This document shows, piece after piece, positions 1 through 9,447 of a stretch of DNA of 64,000 nucleotides (position 1 is the first letter of the stretch; each line of letters begins with the position of its first letter). Both the position numbers and the translations under genes were made by a program. The stretch comes from JAXGXJ01 sp963829545 (GTDB taxonomy: Bacteria > Actinomycetota > Thermoleophilia > RBG-16-64-13). The notes beneath the pieces were generated by a model. It was not told the DNA's origin and made no database searches. It worked only from the letters and a program-made list of their open reading frames with translations. The stretch spans positions 19,233 through 83,232 of the forward strand of contig CAWHIX010000016.1 in the NCBI GenBank assembly GCA_963829545.1, written 5' to 3'.

Positions 1-2
1 CC

Positions 3-1546
3 TACCCCCTCCAACCTCCCGATCCTCGCTACCGTCCCGGTGAGTGGCGGGACATATGGCGGTCGCGGCTCGAACAGGCTCCCGAGTTGGCCCACGACTG
101 GGTAGCGCATCAGCTCAAGGACGACTTCTGGAAGCACGGCTCGGTAGCCGAGGACTACGCCGCCATCGAATGCCCCGTCATGGCGGTCGGGGGGTGGGCC
201 GACGCCTACGTCAATGCCGTCCCGCGCCTTCTCGCCCACCTTCGGGTCCCCCGGCTGGGACTCATCGGGCCCTGGGGGCACATGATGCCCTACGAAGGGG
301 TGCCCGGGCCGGCCATGGACTTTCTGCGCGAGGCCGTGCGCTGGTGGGATCGGTGGTTGAAGGGCATCGACACGGGGATCATGGAGGAGCCCCTGCTGCG
401 CGCCTGGGTGCAGGAATACGTCCCTCCGGCCACCTTCCATCGCGAGCGGCCGGGGCATTGGATGGCGGCGGACTCCTGGCCGCCGGAGGACGTGCAGCCG
501 GTGTCGCTGGCCCTGGCTGCCCGCGGGACGGTCGGAGACGCGGGCGCGACCACAGCGCTGCCGAGGCCGTCATCCGTGGGGATCAGGTGTGTGGGGGGAC
601 CGCCGGGGTGTGGTGCGCGAACGGCTTGCCGGCCGAGATAGCGGGCGACCAGAGGCCGGACGACGCCCGTTCGCTCTGCTTCGCGAGCGAAGCGCTGGCC
701 GAACCGCTCGAGATCCTGGGGTACCCCCGTCTGCACCTGCGCGTGAAGACCGACAGGCCGTTGGCCCTCGTGGCGGCGCGGCTGGAAGATGTCGCTAGCG
801 ATGGATCGTCCCTCCTCGTGAGCTGGGGCCTGCTCAACCTCACGCATGCCCGTGGGCACGAGCGGGCGGAGCCGCTGGTCGTCGACGAGTGGTATGACGT
901 GCAGCTCGAATGCCGGGTCTGCGCCCATCGCTTCGCTCCCGGCCACCGTGTGAGACTCGCGCTGTCCCCGACCTACTGGCCGCAGGCTTGGCCCTCCCCA
1001 CACACCGTCACGCTGACGATCGCCCTGGGGAGCAGCCTGTTGGAGTTGCCCGTGCGTGGGTCGGCCGGGCCTTTCGGGCTCGTTCTCGAGACCGTGGATG
1101 GTCGGGAGGGGCCGTTCCGGGAGGGTCAGGACCCCGACGGCGTCGGAGCCGGCCCGGGCAGCGCCGGTCAGAGCAGCGGCGCCGGCCAGGCCGAGCGGCG
1201 CGCTGAGCGGACGCGGCGCGTCGTCGTCGACGAGGAGAGCGGGCGGCACGACATCATCGACCATCAGGAGATCGAGCAGACCATCCCCGACAGCGGCGCC
1301 CTCTATTGCGAGCGAGCCACCGATGTCTACAGCATAGTGGAGGACCGGCCTCTCTCGGCGACGGTGCGCTGTAGTCGGGAGACCACATCCACCGGTCCCC
1401 ACGCTCGCTGGCGGGTCACCGTGGAGGGAGAGATGACCTGCGACCAAGACGCCTTCTACATCCGCGAGGAGTACGCAGCGTTCGAGGGGGACACGGAGGT
1501 CTCCTCGAGCAGTCGCAAGTACGAGATTCCACGGGAAGGAGTGTGA
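3..1546 (+). CDS. CocE/NonD family hydrolase, C-terminal part, frameshifted, cut by window edge
   Basis: This is an alpha/beta hydrolase of the CocE / X-Pro dipeptidyl-peptidase S15 type, which cleaves acyl esters or peptides. The 5' end lies outside the window; reading is open from base 3. The first part carries the lid and catalytic-Asp region, with motifs such as PVMAVGGWADAYVNA and a later GPWGHM that would hold the catalytic His. The frame changes near 530-580, and the second part continues with the jelly-roll C-terminal domain (EILGYPRLHLRV, FAPGHRVRLALSPTYWP). About 150 further residues form a tail with a low-complexity Gly/Ala/Arg linker and an extra C-terminal domain. The gene converges on the ABC transporter genes that follow. 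Family assignment is firm; the substrate is unknown. Confidence 0.85.
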
Positions 1547-1578
1547 ACCCCTAGAGGGCCGCTGAAGAACGAAGCCCC

Positions 1579-2295
1579 CTAAAGGGCTCGGTCGAGGATG
1601 AGGGCCAGCAGGATCGCGGGCACCGCTCCGTGGACCACGACGGCGTTGTTGAAAGACCCGATACCCGACATGATGGGGACTCCCAGACCGCCCGCTCCGA
1701 CCACGGCCCCCAGCGTCGCGGCGCTGACGAGGATGACGAGCATGGTGCGCACGCCGGTCATGATCACCGGCATCGCCAGCGGGAGTTCGAGTTGGCGCAG
1801 TCTTCCCGCTCTGGTCATCCCCATACCCCTGCCCGCCTCCACCACCGATTCGGGCACTCCTGAGATGCCTGCGATCACGTTGACCATCACGGGTAGGATG
1901 CTGTAGACGATGAGGGCCAGGAGCACGGGTTCGTAGCCGTATCCCAGGGCGGGCACGGCGATGGCCATTATGGCCACCGAGGGTACGGACTGACCCAGGT
2001 TCCCAAGCCGCAGCACGAGATCGCGGAAGGGCCGGCCCCGGGGGCTCATCACCAGTAGTCCCGCGCTCACCCCGATGATCAGCGCGGCCACCCCGCCGAT
2101 CGCCACCAGCATCACGTGCTCCAGCAGGAACGTCCACATGGGCGCGCGGTCGTACACGAGCCGTTCGGTGTCCGGGAAGAGCAGACCCAGCAGCCACTCC
2201 ACGGCCGGGGTGCAGAAGGTCCACACGAGCAGGACCAGGAGCAGGATGAAGACGCTCTTCCAGTGATCCTTGATCCCAGGCGTGTAGGTGTTCAC
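1579..2295 (-). CDS. Osmoprotectant (glycine betaine/choline type) ABC transporter permease
   Basis: Integral membrane permease of an OpuC/ProW-type importer, 238 residues, with about six hydrophobic segments. The cytoplasmic coupling loop that docks on the ATPase is visible as GRGMGMTRAGRLRQLELPLA near residues 150-170. GTG is the start, with GGAG about eight bases upstream. It is the last gene of a four-gene minus-strand operon (binding protein, long permease, ATPase, this permease), and its start lies 13 bp beyond the ATPase stop. Two different permeases in one operon is the OpuC/OsmU arrangement. The substrate (glycine betaine, carnitine, choline or proline) cannot be read from sequence alone. 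Confidence 0.9.
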   Translation of the reverse strand: MNTYTPGIKDHWKSVFILLLVLLVWTFCTPAVEWLLGLLFPDTERLVYDRAPMWTFLLEHVMLVAIGGVAALIIGVSAGLLVMSPRGRPFRDLVLRLGNLGQSVPSVAIMAIAVPALGYGYEPVLLALIVYSILPVMVNVIAGISGVPESVVEAGRGMGMTRAGRLRQLELPLAMPVIMTGVRTMLVILVSAATLGAVVGAGGLGVPIMSGIGSFNNAVVVHGAVPAILLALILDRAL

Positions 2296-2308
2296 GCTTC
2301 CGGCTCCA

Positions 2309-3257
2309 TCAAGTGTTCGCTCTTACCTGAGTGACCACGTCGCAGAACGTGAGGCTTCCGATGGGGGGCTCTCCGTCGTCCGGCCCGACCACCGCTACGA
2401 CGTCGACGCTCTCCGTGACCATGATGGCCAGCACGTCGCGGAGGTTGGTGTCAAGGCGGACCCGGGGACCCTCGTGGTGGGGGGGAGGGCCCAGGGTGAG
2501 GTCGGCGACGCGGTGACGGGAGAGGATGCGCAGGCCGAACTCGTCGCCGAAGAAGTCGCGCGAGAACTGCTGCGCCGGCTTGCGCCACAGGTCCTCCGGC
2601 GCTCCCACGTCGGCGATGCGTCCCTCCCGCATCAGTACGATGCGATGTCCGAGGAGGACGGCCTCCTCGATGTCGTGCGTGACGAAGACCACCGTCTTGC
2701 CCAGGCGCTCGATGCAGGGCGGCGAACTCCGTCTGCAGCCGCTCGCGACTGATGGGGTCGAGGGCGCCGAAGGGCTCGTCCATGAGCAGGACCGGTGGGT
2801 CTGAAGCCAGGGCCCGGGCCACGCCGATGCGCTGAGCTTCACCCCCTGACAACTCCGTAGGTCGCTTGTCTGCGTAGGCGGAGGCTTCCAGACCCACCAA
2901 CTCGAGCAGTTCGTCCACGCGCCTGTCGATGCGCGTCTTGTCCCAGCCCAGCAGACGGGGCACCGTGGCGATGTTCCTGCGTACGGACATGTGGGGAAAG
3001 AGCCCCACGCTCTGGATCGCGTAACCGATCTGGCGCCGGAGCTCTTCGGGACGGACCTCTCGGATGGAGCGCCCGTCGATGAGTACGTCTCCGGAGTCGA
3101 TCTCCACCATCCGGTTGATAGCGCGCAGGAGCGTGGTCTTTCCGCAGCCACTGGGACCCAGGATGATCGTCAGCTCTCCGGCGGGGATGGTCAGCGAGAC
3201 GTCATCCACCGCCAGGGTCTGGTCGTAGCGCTTGGTGACGTTGCGTATCTCGATCAT
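2309..3257 (-). CDS. Osmoprotectant ABC transporter ATP-binding protein (ProV/OpuCA type), frameshifted
   Basis: ATPase subunit that powers the importer. Walker A is GPSGCGKTT near residue 35, the signature is LSGGEAQRIG near 137, and Walker B is VLLMDEPFGALD near 157. The frame changes near 2710, just after Walker B, and the next frame carries the H-loop (VFVTHDIEEA) and the rest. After the ATPase core, the last 60 residues resemble half of a CBS pair (RDVLAIMVTESVDVVAVV), the element that senses ionic strength in OpuCA/OpuAA. The ATG start overlaps the upstream permease stop as ATGA, so the two are translationally coupled. Expected length is about 315 residues once the indel is repaired. 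Confidence 0.9.
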
Positions 3258-4532
3258 GCTGCGCTCGTCGCCAGATCGATCTTGCGCCCCCGGGCGGCTA
3301 TCTGCTCGACGGCCCGCAGCAGGGCGTCAAAGAACCAAGCCAGGGCGACGATAGGGATCACGCCGACCAGCACCAGGTCGATGCTGGTCTGTTCGAGACC
3401 GATGAACATGATCGTCCCCAGACCTCCGCCGCCCACGAAGGCGGCGATTATGGCGCCGGCCGTCGATTGCACCAGGGCGATACGGATGCCCGCGAGCACC
3501 ACGGGGAAGGCGAGCGGAAGCTCCACCTCCCACAGGGTCCGCCGGCGTCCCATGCCCATGCCCTTCGCCGTGTCGAGGACGCCCGGGTCGAGCTGGCGGA
3601 TGGCGACGAGCGTGTTCCTGGTGACGGGATAGAGGGCGTAGATTAGAAGAACGACCATCGTCGGTGCCCAGCCGATGCCGGAGATGCCCAGCGAGTCCAG
3701 TGCCGGCAAGCCTGTCGCTCAGACCGCCCAGGATGGGAATCATGAGGCCGATGAAGGCGAGGGCCGGTAGTACCTGGCCCAGATTGAGCACACCCATGGC
3801 CGCCGCCTCCACACGGGCGCGTCGGGCGGCCAGGATGCCCAGCGGTATGCCGATGACGATGGCTCCGAAGGTGGCCCCGAGGGCGTAGAACAGATGCCGC
3901 CCCAACTCCCGGGCGAAGGTGGCGCGTACCAGAGCCGACTCGCGGAGGATGCCTACCTCGTCAAGCGCGCCGGAGGCCGCCAGTCCCAATGCCACGACGA
4001 AGGGCAGGGCCCCCACGGCCACCCTGGTGGGTCGGCTCGGAGTCTCGGCGGATATCCCGTAGAGGAGCAGATACAGGGCGAAGAGCAGGAGGTAGAAGCT
4101 CCAGCCGAAGGAAGTGCGTGCAGCGGTGCCCTGATCGGCCGCGAAAGCGGAGGCGGCGCTGCCCGTCTGCGCGAGCAGCAACAGTAGGCTGCACGACACC
4201 GCTACTCCCCGGACGGCTCCCCAGACGCTGGGCGACCTCTCCAGCCGGAGGAGACCGGCCGATGCGGCCAGCAGCACGAGCACCAGGGCGATCCATGCCT
4301 CGGCGCCCAGACCTCCGACGGCCGTGACCGCCTCACCCTCGGCCACGCGGTTGGGGCGAAAGGACACAAAGGGACCGACGAGGAGCGCGAAGACTCCTAT
4401 GAGTCCGCCGGCCACCCCGATCAGGATATGCGCCTGCCGGGCAAGGTCGGTCGACCAGGCTCTCGACAGGGCCCAGGTGGGCCGCTTGCCGGCCACGCCT
4501 ATGTCGCGGCGATCCCTATTCGAGGAAGCCAT
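3254..4532 (-). CDS. Osmoprotectant ABC transporter permease with extended N-terminal membrane region, frameshifted
   Basis: Second permease of the OpuC/ProW-type importer, about 425 residues, nearly twice the length of its partner at 1579-2295. The first 200 residues hold about five extra hydrophobic segments (for example LIGVAGGLIGVFALLVGPF and WIALVLVLLAASAGLLRL) before the permease core begins around ELGRHLFYALGATFGAIVIG. The coupling loop is GMGMGRRRTLWEVELPLA. The frame changes near 3710. The start overlaps the 3' end of the binding-protein gene by 17 bp, and the stop overlaps the ATPase start by 4 bp, so this is a tight operon. The N-terminal extension could help substrate capture or dimer contacts; that is inference. 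Confidence 0.87.
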
Positions 4533-5487
4533 TCTCCTCCAGGTACGAGGTGGCCACGGCCCGCGGGTCTTCTCCTCCGAAGGCGATGCGGGCGTTCAAC
4601 TCCTGCAGCGTCGTCTGGTCGAGACTCTCGAAGACGGGCTTGAGGATCTCCTCTATCTGCGGGTAGGCGGTCATGATCTCCCCGCGGAACACCGCCGTCG
4701 GCTCGTACACCGGCGGGACGTCTTTTGTGTCGGCGATGATGGTCAGGTCGAGCTCGTTCAGTTGCCCGTCGGTGCCGTAGGCGAGCGAGAAGTTCACGTC
4801 GTCGGTGCCCTTCGCCAGAGCGTTCAACATCTCGGAGGTGTTACCCGTCGAGAGGGCGATCAGTTGATCACTGTCCAGCGTGAACCCGTAGGCTTCTTCG
4901 TAACCCTTGAGACCCAGGGGATTGTCGATGAAGGTCTGGGCGGCGATGAGCTTGACTTCGCCTCCTCCGTTCACGTAGTCGGCGAAGTCCTCCATGGTCT
5001 CGATGCCCTCCGCATCGGCGAGCGCCTGCGTCGTGGCGATGAATTCGCTGTTGTTGGCGGGTGCCGGGGTCAGCCAGATGAGGTCGTAGACGTCCTTGTC
5101 GAGCTGGCTGATGGCCTCGTAGGCCTCCTCGGCGTTCTTCCACTTGGGATCGCCCTCTTCGCCCTCGTGGTAGTACTGGCCCGAGCCCGTGTAATCGATG
5201 GTGGCGTCGATCTCGCCCTCCACCAGGGCTGCGCGGACTATCTCAGGCGTGCCGAGCTTCGTCTTGTCCTCGGTCTGGATACCGTTGGCGTCGAGCATCT
5301 GGATGACCATCGCGCCCAGGAGGCTTCCTTCGCTGTCGAGCAGCGAGCCTACGCGCACCACGGGCCCTTCGGCCGCTTCGGTGCCGCCCGATCCCTCAGC
5401 GGGCTCTTCGCCGCCGCAGGAGGCAAGGCCGGCCGGGAGCGCCAGCACCACTGTCAGGAGCACGATCAGCACCAGTATTCTCTTCAT
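4516..5487 (-). CDS. Glycine betaine/osmoprotectant-binding lipoprotein (OpuAC/OsmF family)
   Basis: Extracytoplasmic binding protein, 323 residues. It has a lysine-containing signal peptide and a lipobox (LASC) with the lipidated Cys at about residue 23, followed by a Gly/Glu/Ala-rich linker. The mature part starts with VVRVGSLLDSEGSLLG and carries the two-lobed OpuAC fold signals (ATIDYTGSGQYY, LTPAPANNSE). The start has a strong AAGGAAGGTGG site. It is the first gene of the minus-strand importer operon. The protein delivers a quaternary-amine type solute to the two permeases; the exact ligand is not readable. Confidence 0.92.
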   Translation of the reverse strand: MKRILVLIVLLTVVLALPAGLASCGGEEPAEGSGGTEAAEGPVVRVGSLLDSEGSLLGAMVIQMLDANGIQTEDKTKLGTPEIVRAALVEGEIDATIDYTGSGQYYHEGEEGDPKWKNAEEAYEAISQLDKDVYDLIWLTPAPANNSEFIATTQALADAEGIETMEDFADYVNGGGEVKLIAAQTFIDNPLGLKGYEEAYGFTLDSDQLIALSTGNTSEMLNALAKGTDDVNFSLAYGTDGQLNELDLTIIADTKDVPPVYEPTAVFRGEIMTAYPQIEEILKPVFESLDQTTLQELNARIAFGGEDPRAVATSYLEENGFLE

Positions 5488-5565
5488 GAGCCACCTTCCT
5501 TCTCTTGTTCTCTCACCACTGCTGCCACAACAAGCGTCCTCTGCCCTCGGGGCGCGCTCCCTGCC

Positions 5566-6951
5566 CTAGCGCGCGAACAGGTTGTTGAGCGATTCCGCCA
5601 GGGTGGGGTGCGCGAAGACGGCGTCCCTGAGTCGGGTCGCGGTGACGCCCCCCATCATGGCCATCTGCAACACGGACATCAGCTCGCCCCCTTCCACTCC
5701 CAGTATTGCGCAACCGAGGATGCATTCGTCGGCCGTGTCGACTACCACTTTCATGAAGCCCCGGGTCTCGTCCATCTCCTGAGCGCGTCCCACCCACTGC
5801 ATGGGCATGGAATACGTTGCGATGTCCATGACGCTCTCCCGTGCTTCGCGCTCGGTAAGACCCACTCGTCCGAACTGGGGATCGGAGAAGATCACGTAAG
5901 GCACCAGGCGCCCGCTGATGGTCCGGTCGCCACCCTGAAGCAGGTTTGTGCGGATCACTCGGAAGTCGTCGTAGGCGATGTGGGTGAACGCCGGCCCGCC
6001 CTTCACGTCCCCCAGCACGTAGACCCCCGGCACGCGGCTCTCCAGGCGATCGTTGACGGGCAGGTAGCCTCCGTCGTCGATCTCCAGGCCGGCGGCCTGC
6101 GGGTCTAGCCGGTCGGTGTTCGGAGTCCGGCCCGTGGCCACCAGCAGATGGGATCCGGTGACGGTCGTCTCTCCCTCAGGGGTGGCGACGAGAAGTTCGA
6201 TGTGGCCATCGCCGGCCGTGCGGACGGAGCGCGCCTGCGCGTTCAAGATCAGATGGAGACCGTCCTCCCGGAGTATGACGCCCAGAGCCTCGGCCATGTC
6301 GGTGTCCTCGTGCGGCAGGAGCGTGTGCCGTCTTTGGATCACGGTCACTCTGCTTCCGAAGCGGCGGAACATCTGGCCGAACTCGACGGCCACGTATCCA
6401 CCGCCGAGGATGAGCAGATGCTCCGGGACGTAGTCCAACTCGACGATGGTGGTGGAGGTGAGGAAGGGCACGTCCGCAAGACCGGGCAGTTCGGGAACGG
6501 CCGGGCGGCAACCTACGTTGACGAAGATGCGCTCAGCGTCGACGAGAAAGGCGTCCCCGTCCGCAGGGCGCAGCTCGAGCCGATGGGGAGCGACAAAGCG
6601 CGCCTCGGCCTTGAGCAGGTCGAGGTTCTCGGTGGCCACAAGGCCACGTTCGCTGCCGTCACGCCACCTGTCGACGATGGCGCGTACGCGCTCCCGGACC
6701 TTCTCCATATCGACTGTCACGTCGTCGGTGTTGATCCCGTAGTCGGGGCCGCGGCGGGCGAAGGCGGCCACCCGAGCGGAAGCGGCCATGGTCTTGCTGG
6801 GCGTGCAGCCCTCGTTGATGCAGGAGCCGCCGACGTGAACTCTCTCGATGAGCGCCGTGCGCCATCCCGCCCGGGCGAGGCTTCTGGCAAGCGGAACCCC
6901 TGCCTGACCGGCTCCGATGATGGCTGCATCATATGTACGGGGCTCGTCCAT
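5566..6951 (-). CDS. FAD-dependent pyridine nucleotide-disulfide oxidoreductase (mercuric reductase-like)
   Basis: Flavoprotein of 461 residues. The N-terminal FAD fold has IIGAGQAGVP (residues 11-20), the redox-active pair lies in GGSCINEGC (Cys44 and Cys49), and the NAD(P)H fold has LILGGGYVAVEFGQ. The second FAD-contact motif is VYVLGDVKGGPAFTH, and the dimerisation domain ends with the catalytic HPTLAES. It has no N-terminal HMA domain and no C-terminal Cys pair, so real mercury reduction is doubtful; many actinobacterial relatives are annotated only by similarity. The gene stands alone after the ABC operon, on the same strand. Only a weak ribosome site (GGGA) precedes the ATG. Confidence 0.88.
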   Translation of the reverse strand: MDEPRTYDAAIIGAGQAGVPLARSLARAGWRTALIERVHVGGSCINEGCTPSKTMAASARVAAFARRGPDYGINTDDVTVDMEKVRERVRAIVDRWRDGSERGLVATENLDLLKAEARFVAPHRLELRPADGDAFLVDAERIFVNVGCRPAVPELPGLADVPFLTSTTIVELDYVPEHLLILGGGYVAVEFGQMFRRFGSRVTVIQRRHTLLPHEDTDMAEALGVILREDGLHLILNAQARSVRTAGDGHIELLVATPEGETTVTGSHLLVATGRTPNTDRLDPQAAGLEIDDGGYLPVNDRLESRVPGVYVLGDVKGGPAFTHIAYDDFRVIRTNLLQGGDRTISGRLVPYVIFSDPQFGRVGLTEREARESVMDIATYSMPMQWVGRAQEMDETRGFMKVVVDTADECILGCAILGVEGGELMSVLQMAMMGGVTATRLRDAVFAHPTLAESLNNLFAR

Positions 6952-7278
6952 GGGCGGTTCCCGTCTGTCCTCGCGGTGTGAACGGCTGCGGAAGGCATGG
7001 TTGCGTGCGGCAGGCGATCTGCCTCTGCAGCCGACAGGATTCCCCGCTACGCAGCCCGATTATAGTCGCCGGAAGGACTCGAGTGGCGGCGCTTGAGGGC
7101 GCGGCGGCAGGACCTGCATTTTCTGGGTGAAATGGTGGGGCGCCGCCCGGGCAGAGCATCTCGGCGTTACTTCACGTCGTCTTTACACCCTCTCAGTTAG
7201 GCTTCGCGTAGCAGACAACAAGACGACGACAGAGCGTCGACGACGATCGACCGTCGCGGACAACGAGGATCGAGATCA
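6952..7278. other. Divergent intergenic region
   Basis: This gap separates the minus-strand oxidoreductase from the plus-strand DUF4353 gene and must hold promoters for both. On the minus strand a perfect TATAAT is seen at 7059-7064. On the plus strand no convincing -35/-10 pair was found, although the stretch near 7170-7200 is relatively AT-rich. No gene is supported here. Confidence 0.5.
7059..7064 (-). promoter_or_regulatory. Candidate -10 element (TATAAT) for the FAD oxidoreductase
   Basis: A consensus -10 hexamer reads on the minus strand about 108 bp upstream of the oxidoreductase ATG. No good -35 box is seen 16-18 bp upstream, so this is suggestive only. Confidence 0.4.
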
Positions 7279-8331
7279 ATGAAGAGACTCATCGCCATGC
7301 TGCTGGTACTGGGACTGCTCGTGACCGCTCTCGCCTTCATGGCCGGCGGTCCGGCCAGCGCTGGTTCGGCCGCGGGCGAGGCGGGTACGGGCGCCGAGGG
7401 TTCGACGGTCACCACCGTCGACACCTCCGAATGGGAGGCCGTCTATGCCGAGGGCGTCGTCGACATCGAACTAGGGGCGACCACCGTCGTCAACGGCGAA
7501 GGAGCCTCCGTCGGGGGCGACACGGTCCTCATAACCGCGGCCGGCGTCTACCACGTGAGCGGAACTCTGACCGACGGCTGCATCGAGGTCGACGCGAAAG
7601 GCAAGGTCTACCTGGAGTTCGACGGGGTGGACATCACCAACTCCGCGGGCCCGGCGGTCCTCGTGACAGACGCCAAGAAGGTCGTCATCAGCTTGGTGGA
7701 CGGGACGACCAATTCCCTTACGGACACGGCCGGCGGAGCCGAAGACACCGCGACCCTGCTGACCAACGACACCCTCCTCCTCAACGGCAAAGGCACCCTG
7801 ATCGTCTCCGGGAACAACAACGAGGCCATCTCCGGTGACGACGACATCATCATCAACAGCGGGACGATCAGGGTGACGGCCGTCGATGACGGGATCAATG
7901 CGCACGACGACATCACCATCAACGGCGGTGACGTCTACGTCTTGGCCGGAGGCGACGGCCTGGATTCCAACGGCACGGTGAACGTCAACGCCGGGACCCT
8001 CGTGTGCTACGGAGGCACGACCGAGGGCGAGGGAGGCATAGACGCCTTGGGCGCCTTCACCATCCGGGGCGGGACCGTGATAGCCGGGGGCAACACCGTG
8101 GCCCCCGTCGGCAGCGACTCCAAGCAGGGCTCGCTTTGGGTGGCCTCCGACTCCATCCAGTCTGCCGGCACGGCGGTCCTGGTGGAGCGCGACGGCGAGG
8201 AGATCATCTCCTTCACTCCTGACGCGGACTACCGGACGCTCCTCATCAGCTCCGACGATCTTATCGACGGGGCGTCCTACGAGGCCTACCTGGGCGGCGA
8301 GACGGGCGTGACAGTGGTGGCGTCGCGATGA
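7279..8331 (+). CDS. Secreted DUF4353 (Cthe_2159-like) carbohydrate-binding beta-helix protein
   Basis: A 350-residue exported protein with a signal peptide (MKRLIAMLLVLGLLVTALAF). The mature part shows the repeated turns of a right-handed beta-helix: short Gly/Asp-rich units such as ISGDDDIIINSGTI, INAHDDITINGGDV and LDSNGTVNVNAG, ending in GGIDALGAFTIRGGT. This pattern matches the family of Clostridium thermocellum Cthe_2159, a calcium- and polygalacturonate-binding surface protein. An ATG start follows a GAGG site. The stop overlaps the start of the VTC gene (ATGA), so the two are coupled. Its job is probably surface or exopolymer binding; any ligand here is inferred from the family. Confidence 0.85.
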   Translation: MKRLIAMLLVLGLLVTALAFMAGGPASAGSAAGEAGTGAEGSTVTTVDTSEWEAVYAEGVVDIELGATTVVNGEGASVGGDTVLITAAGVYHVSGTLTDGCIEVDAKGKVYLEFDGVDITNSAGPAVLVTDAKKVVISLVDGTTNSLTDTAGGAEDTATLLTNDTLLLNGKGTLIVSGNNNEAISGDDDIIINSGTIRVTAVDDGINAHDDITINGGDVYVLAGGDGLDSNGTVNVNAGTLVCYGGTTEGEGGIDALGAFTIRGGTVIAGGNTVAPVGSDSKQGSLWVASDSIQSAGTAVLVERDGEEIISFTPDADYRTLLISSDDLIDGASYEAYLGGETGVTVVASR

Positions 8332-9386
8332 ACGGTCGCGACGGTGGCCACGCGATGATCGGTCGCGCCGGTGGCCACGCGATGATCGGTCGCGCCGAGC
8401 ACCACGGTCGCGACGGTGGCGTCGCGATGACGGCGTCGGAATCACCTCCCAACCTGCACATCTGCGTGACCTCGCGCGCATCCACAGCCGCACCGCTGCG
8501 CGAGCGCGTGGAGCAGAAGTTCTTCATCACTCCCGATCGCATGACTGCGGCCTTGGCTCTGCTGCGCAGGACCTGTCGTCCCGACCCGGAGCATCCGGTG
8601 GGACAGGTGAACAGCCTGTACTTCGACACCTTCGACCTGGAGGAGCACGCTCGCTCCGACGCGGGCGACTTCGCCAAGGACAAGATCCGTATCCGCTGGT
8701 ACGGAGACGAACTGGACCCCCACTCCACGAGCGGCGTAAGGCGGCTTGGAGCCGGAGGCCGGCGGCGCGGCGGCGGGGCTGGCCGGGGTCTCTCCACGGA
8801 TGAGACAGAGGCCGGCTGGGCGGCCCCTGGGACGCCGGTGAGCGTCTGGCTTGAACGCAAGACCCGTCAGGGGTTCGCTTCCACGAAGCAGCGCCTGTCG
8901 CTCGACGTACCTTCGTCGGCGCTGGCGTTCGCCGCTCTGGGCCGAGGCATCGTCCCTCCGGCCGTGCTTCTCGACACCATGGCCTCCTTTGGGTTCTTTC
9001 CGCGCGGACCTCTCTGCCCGGTCATAGCCATCTCCTACTGGCGTTACCGCTTCGTCGAACCATCGACCGGCTTCCGTATGTCCATCGACTCTCGCATCCG
9101 CTCCTCACTCGTCATGTCCGGCCTCGGCCGGGGAGAGAGGGGCCTGGAACTGCCTGGAGCGGTGGTGGAGGTGAAGGGCGCGGCGCTCGATCTGCCGCCG
9201 GCTTTGCGGGTGCTGGGCGACATCGGCTCCTCGTGGACACGCTACTCAAAGTACTCCTCCAGCCTCGACGGCCACGCCGCCGCCCTGGGGAGCGTATCCA
9301 GGTTGTGGCCCGCGGGGATGATGGAGAGTGAACCGGGAATACTGGCTCGCGGCGCGGGCAAGCCGGCCGGTGCGGGGACGCGATGA
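8328..9386 (+). CDS. VTC-domain polyphosphate polymerase family protein
   Basis: Cytosolic VTC-domain protein (the catalytic tunnel fold of yeast Vtc4), which in family members makes polyphosphate from ATP. Conserved stretches are RVEQKFFI near residue 60, VNSLYFDT, KIRIRWYG, WLERKTRQG near 180, YWRYRFVE, RMSIDSRIR and VEVKG near the C-terminus; the basic residues line the tunnel. A Gly/Arg-rich loop is inserted between the strands near residues 135-165. The start is ambiguous: four in-frame ATGs (8328, 8355, 8382, 8427) lie in a repeat-rich leader, and homology begins after the last. The first ATG overlaps the upstream stop. Its neighbours, DUF4353 and CotH, are usual partners of VTC genes in bacteria; the usual DUF4956 membrane partner is not present. 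Confidence 0.85.
   Translation: MNGRDGGHAMIGRAGGHAMIGRAEHHGRDGGVAMTASESPPNLHICVTSRASTAAPLRERVEQKFFITPDRMTAALALLRRTCRPDPEHPVGQVNSLYFDTFDLEEHARSDAGDFAKDKIRIRWYGDELDPHSTSGVRRLGAGGRRRGGGAGRGLSTDETEAGWAAPGTPVSVWLERKTRQGFASTKQRLSLDVPSSALAFAALGRGIVPPAVLLDTMASFGFFPRGPLCPVIAISYWRYRFVEPSTGFRMSIDSRIRSSLVMSGLGRGERGLELPGAVVEVKGAALDLPPALRVLGDIGSSWTRYSKYSSSLDGHAAALGSVSRLWPAGMMESEPGILARGAGKPAGAGTR
8343..8396 (+). repeat. Two perfect 27-bp direct repeats at the start of the VTC gene
   Basis: Units 8343-8369 and 8370-8396 are identical and in frame, encoding GGHAMIGRA twice. Each unit carries an ATG. Partial copies flank them on both sides (GRDGG before and after). Because the unit is a multiple of three, copy-number change would alter the leader without breaking the gene. 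Confidence 0.9.
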
Positions 9387-9447
9387 GCGCGGCGCGCCGC
9401 CCCGGCCGGACCATGTACAACACGACGATTCTGGAGAGATACCGACC

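Noticed and set aside
4324..6108. Plus-strand open frame of 594 codons
   Set aside because: It is antisense to the binding protein and oxidoreductase genes, both of which have firm motifs.
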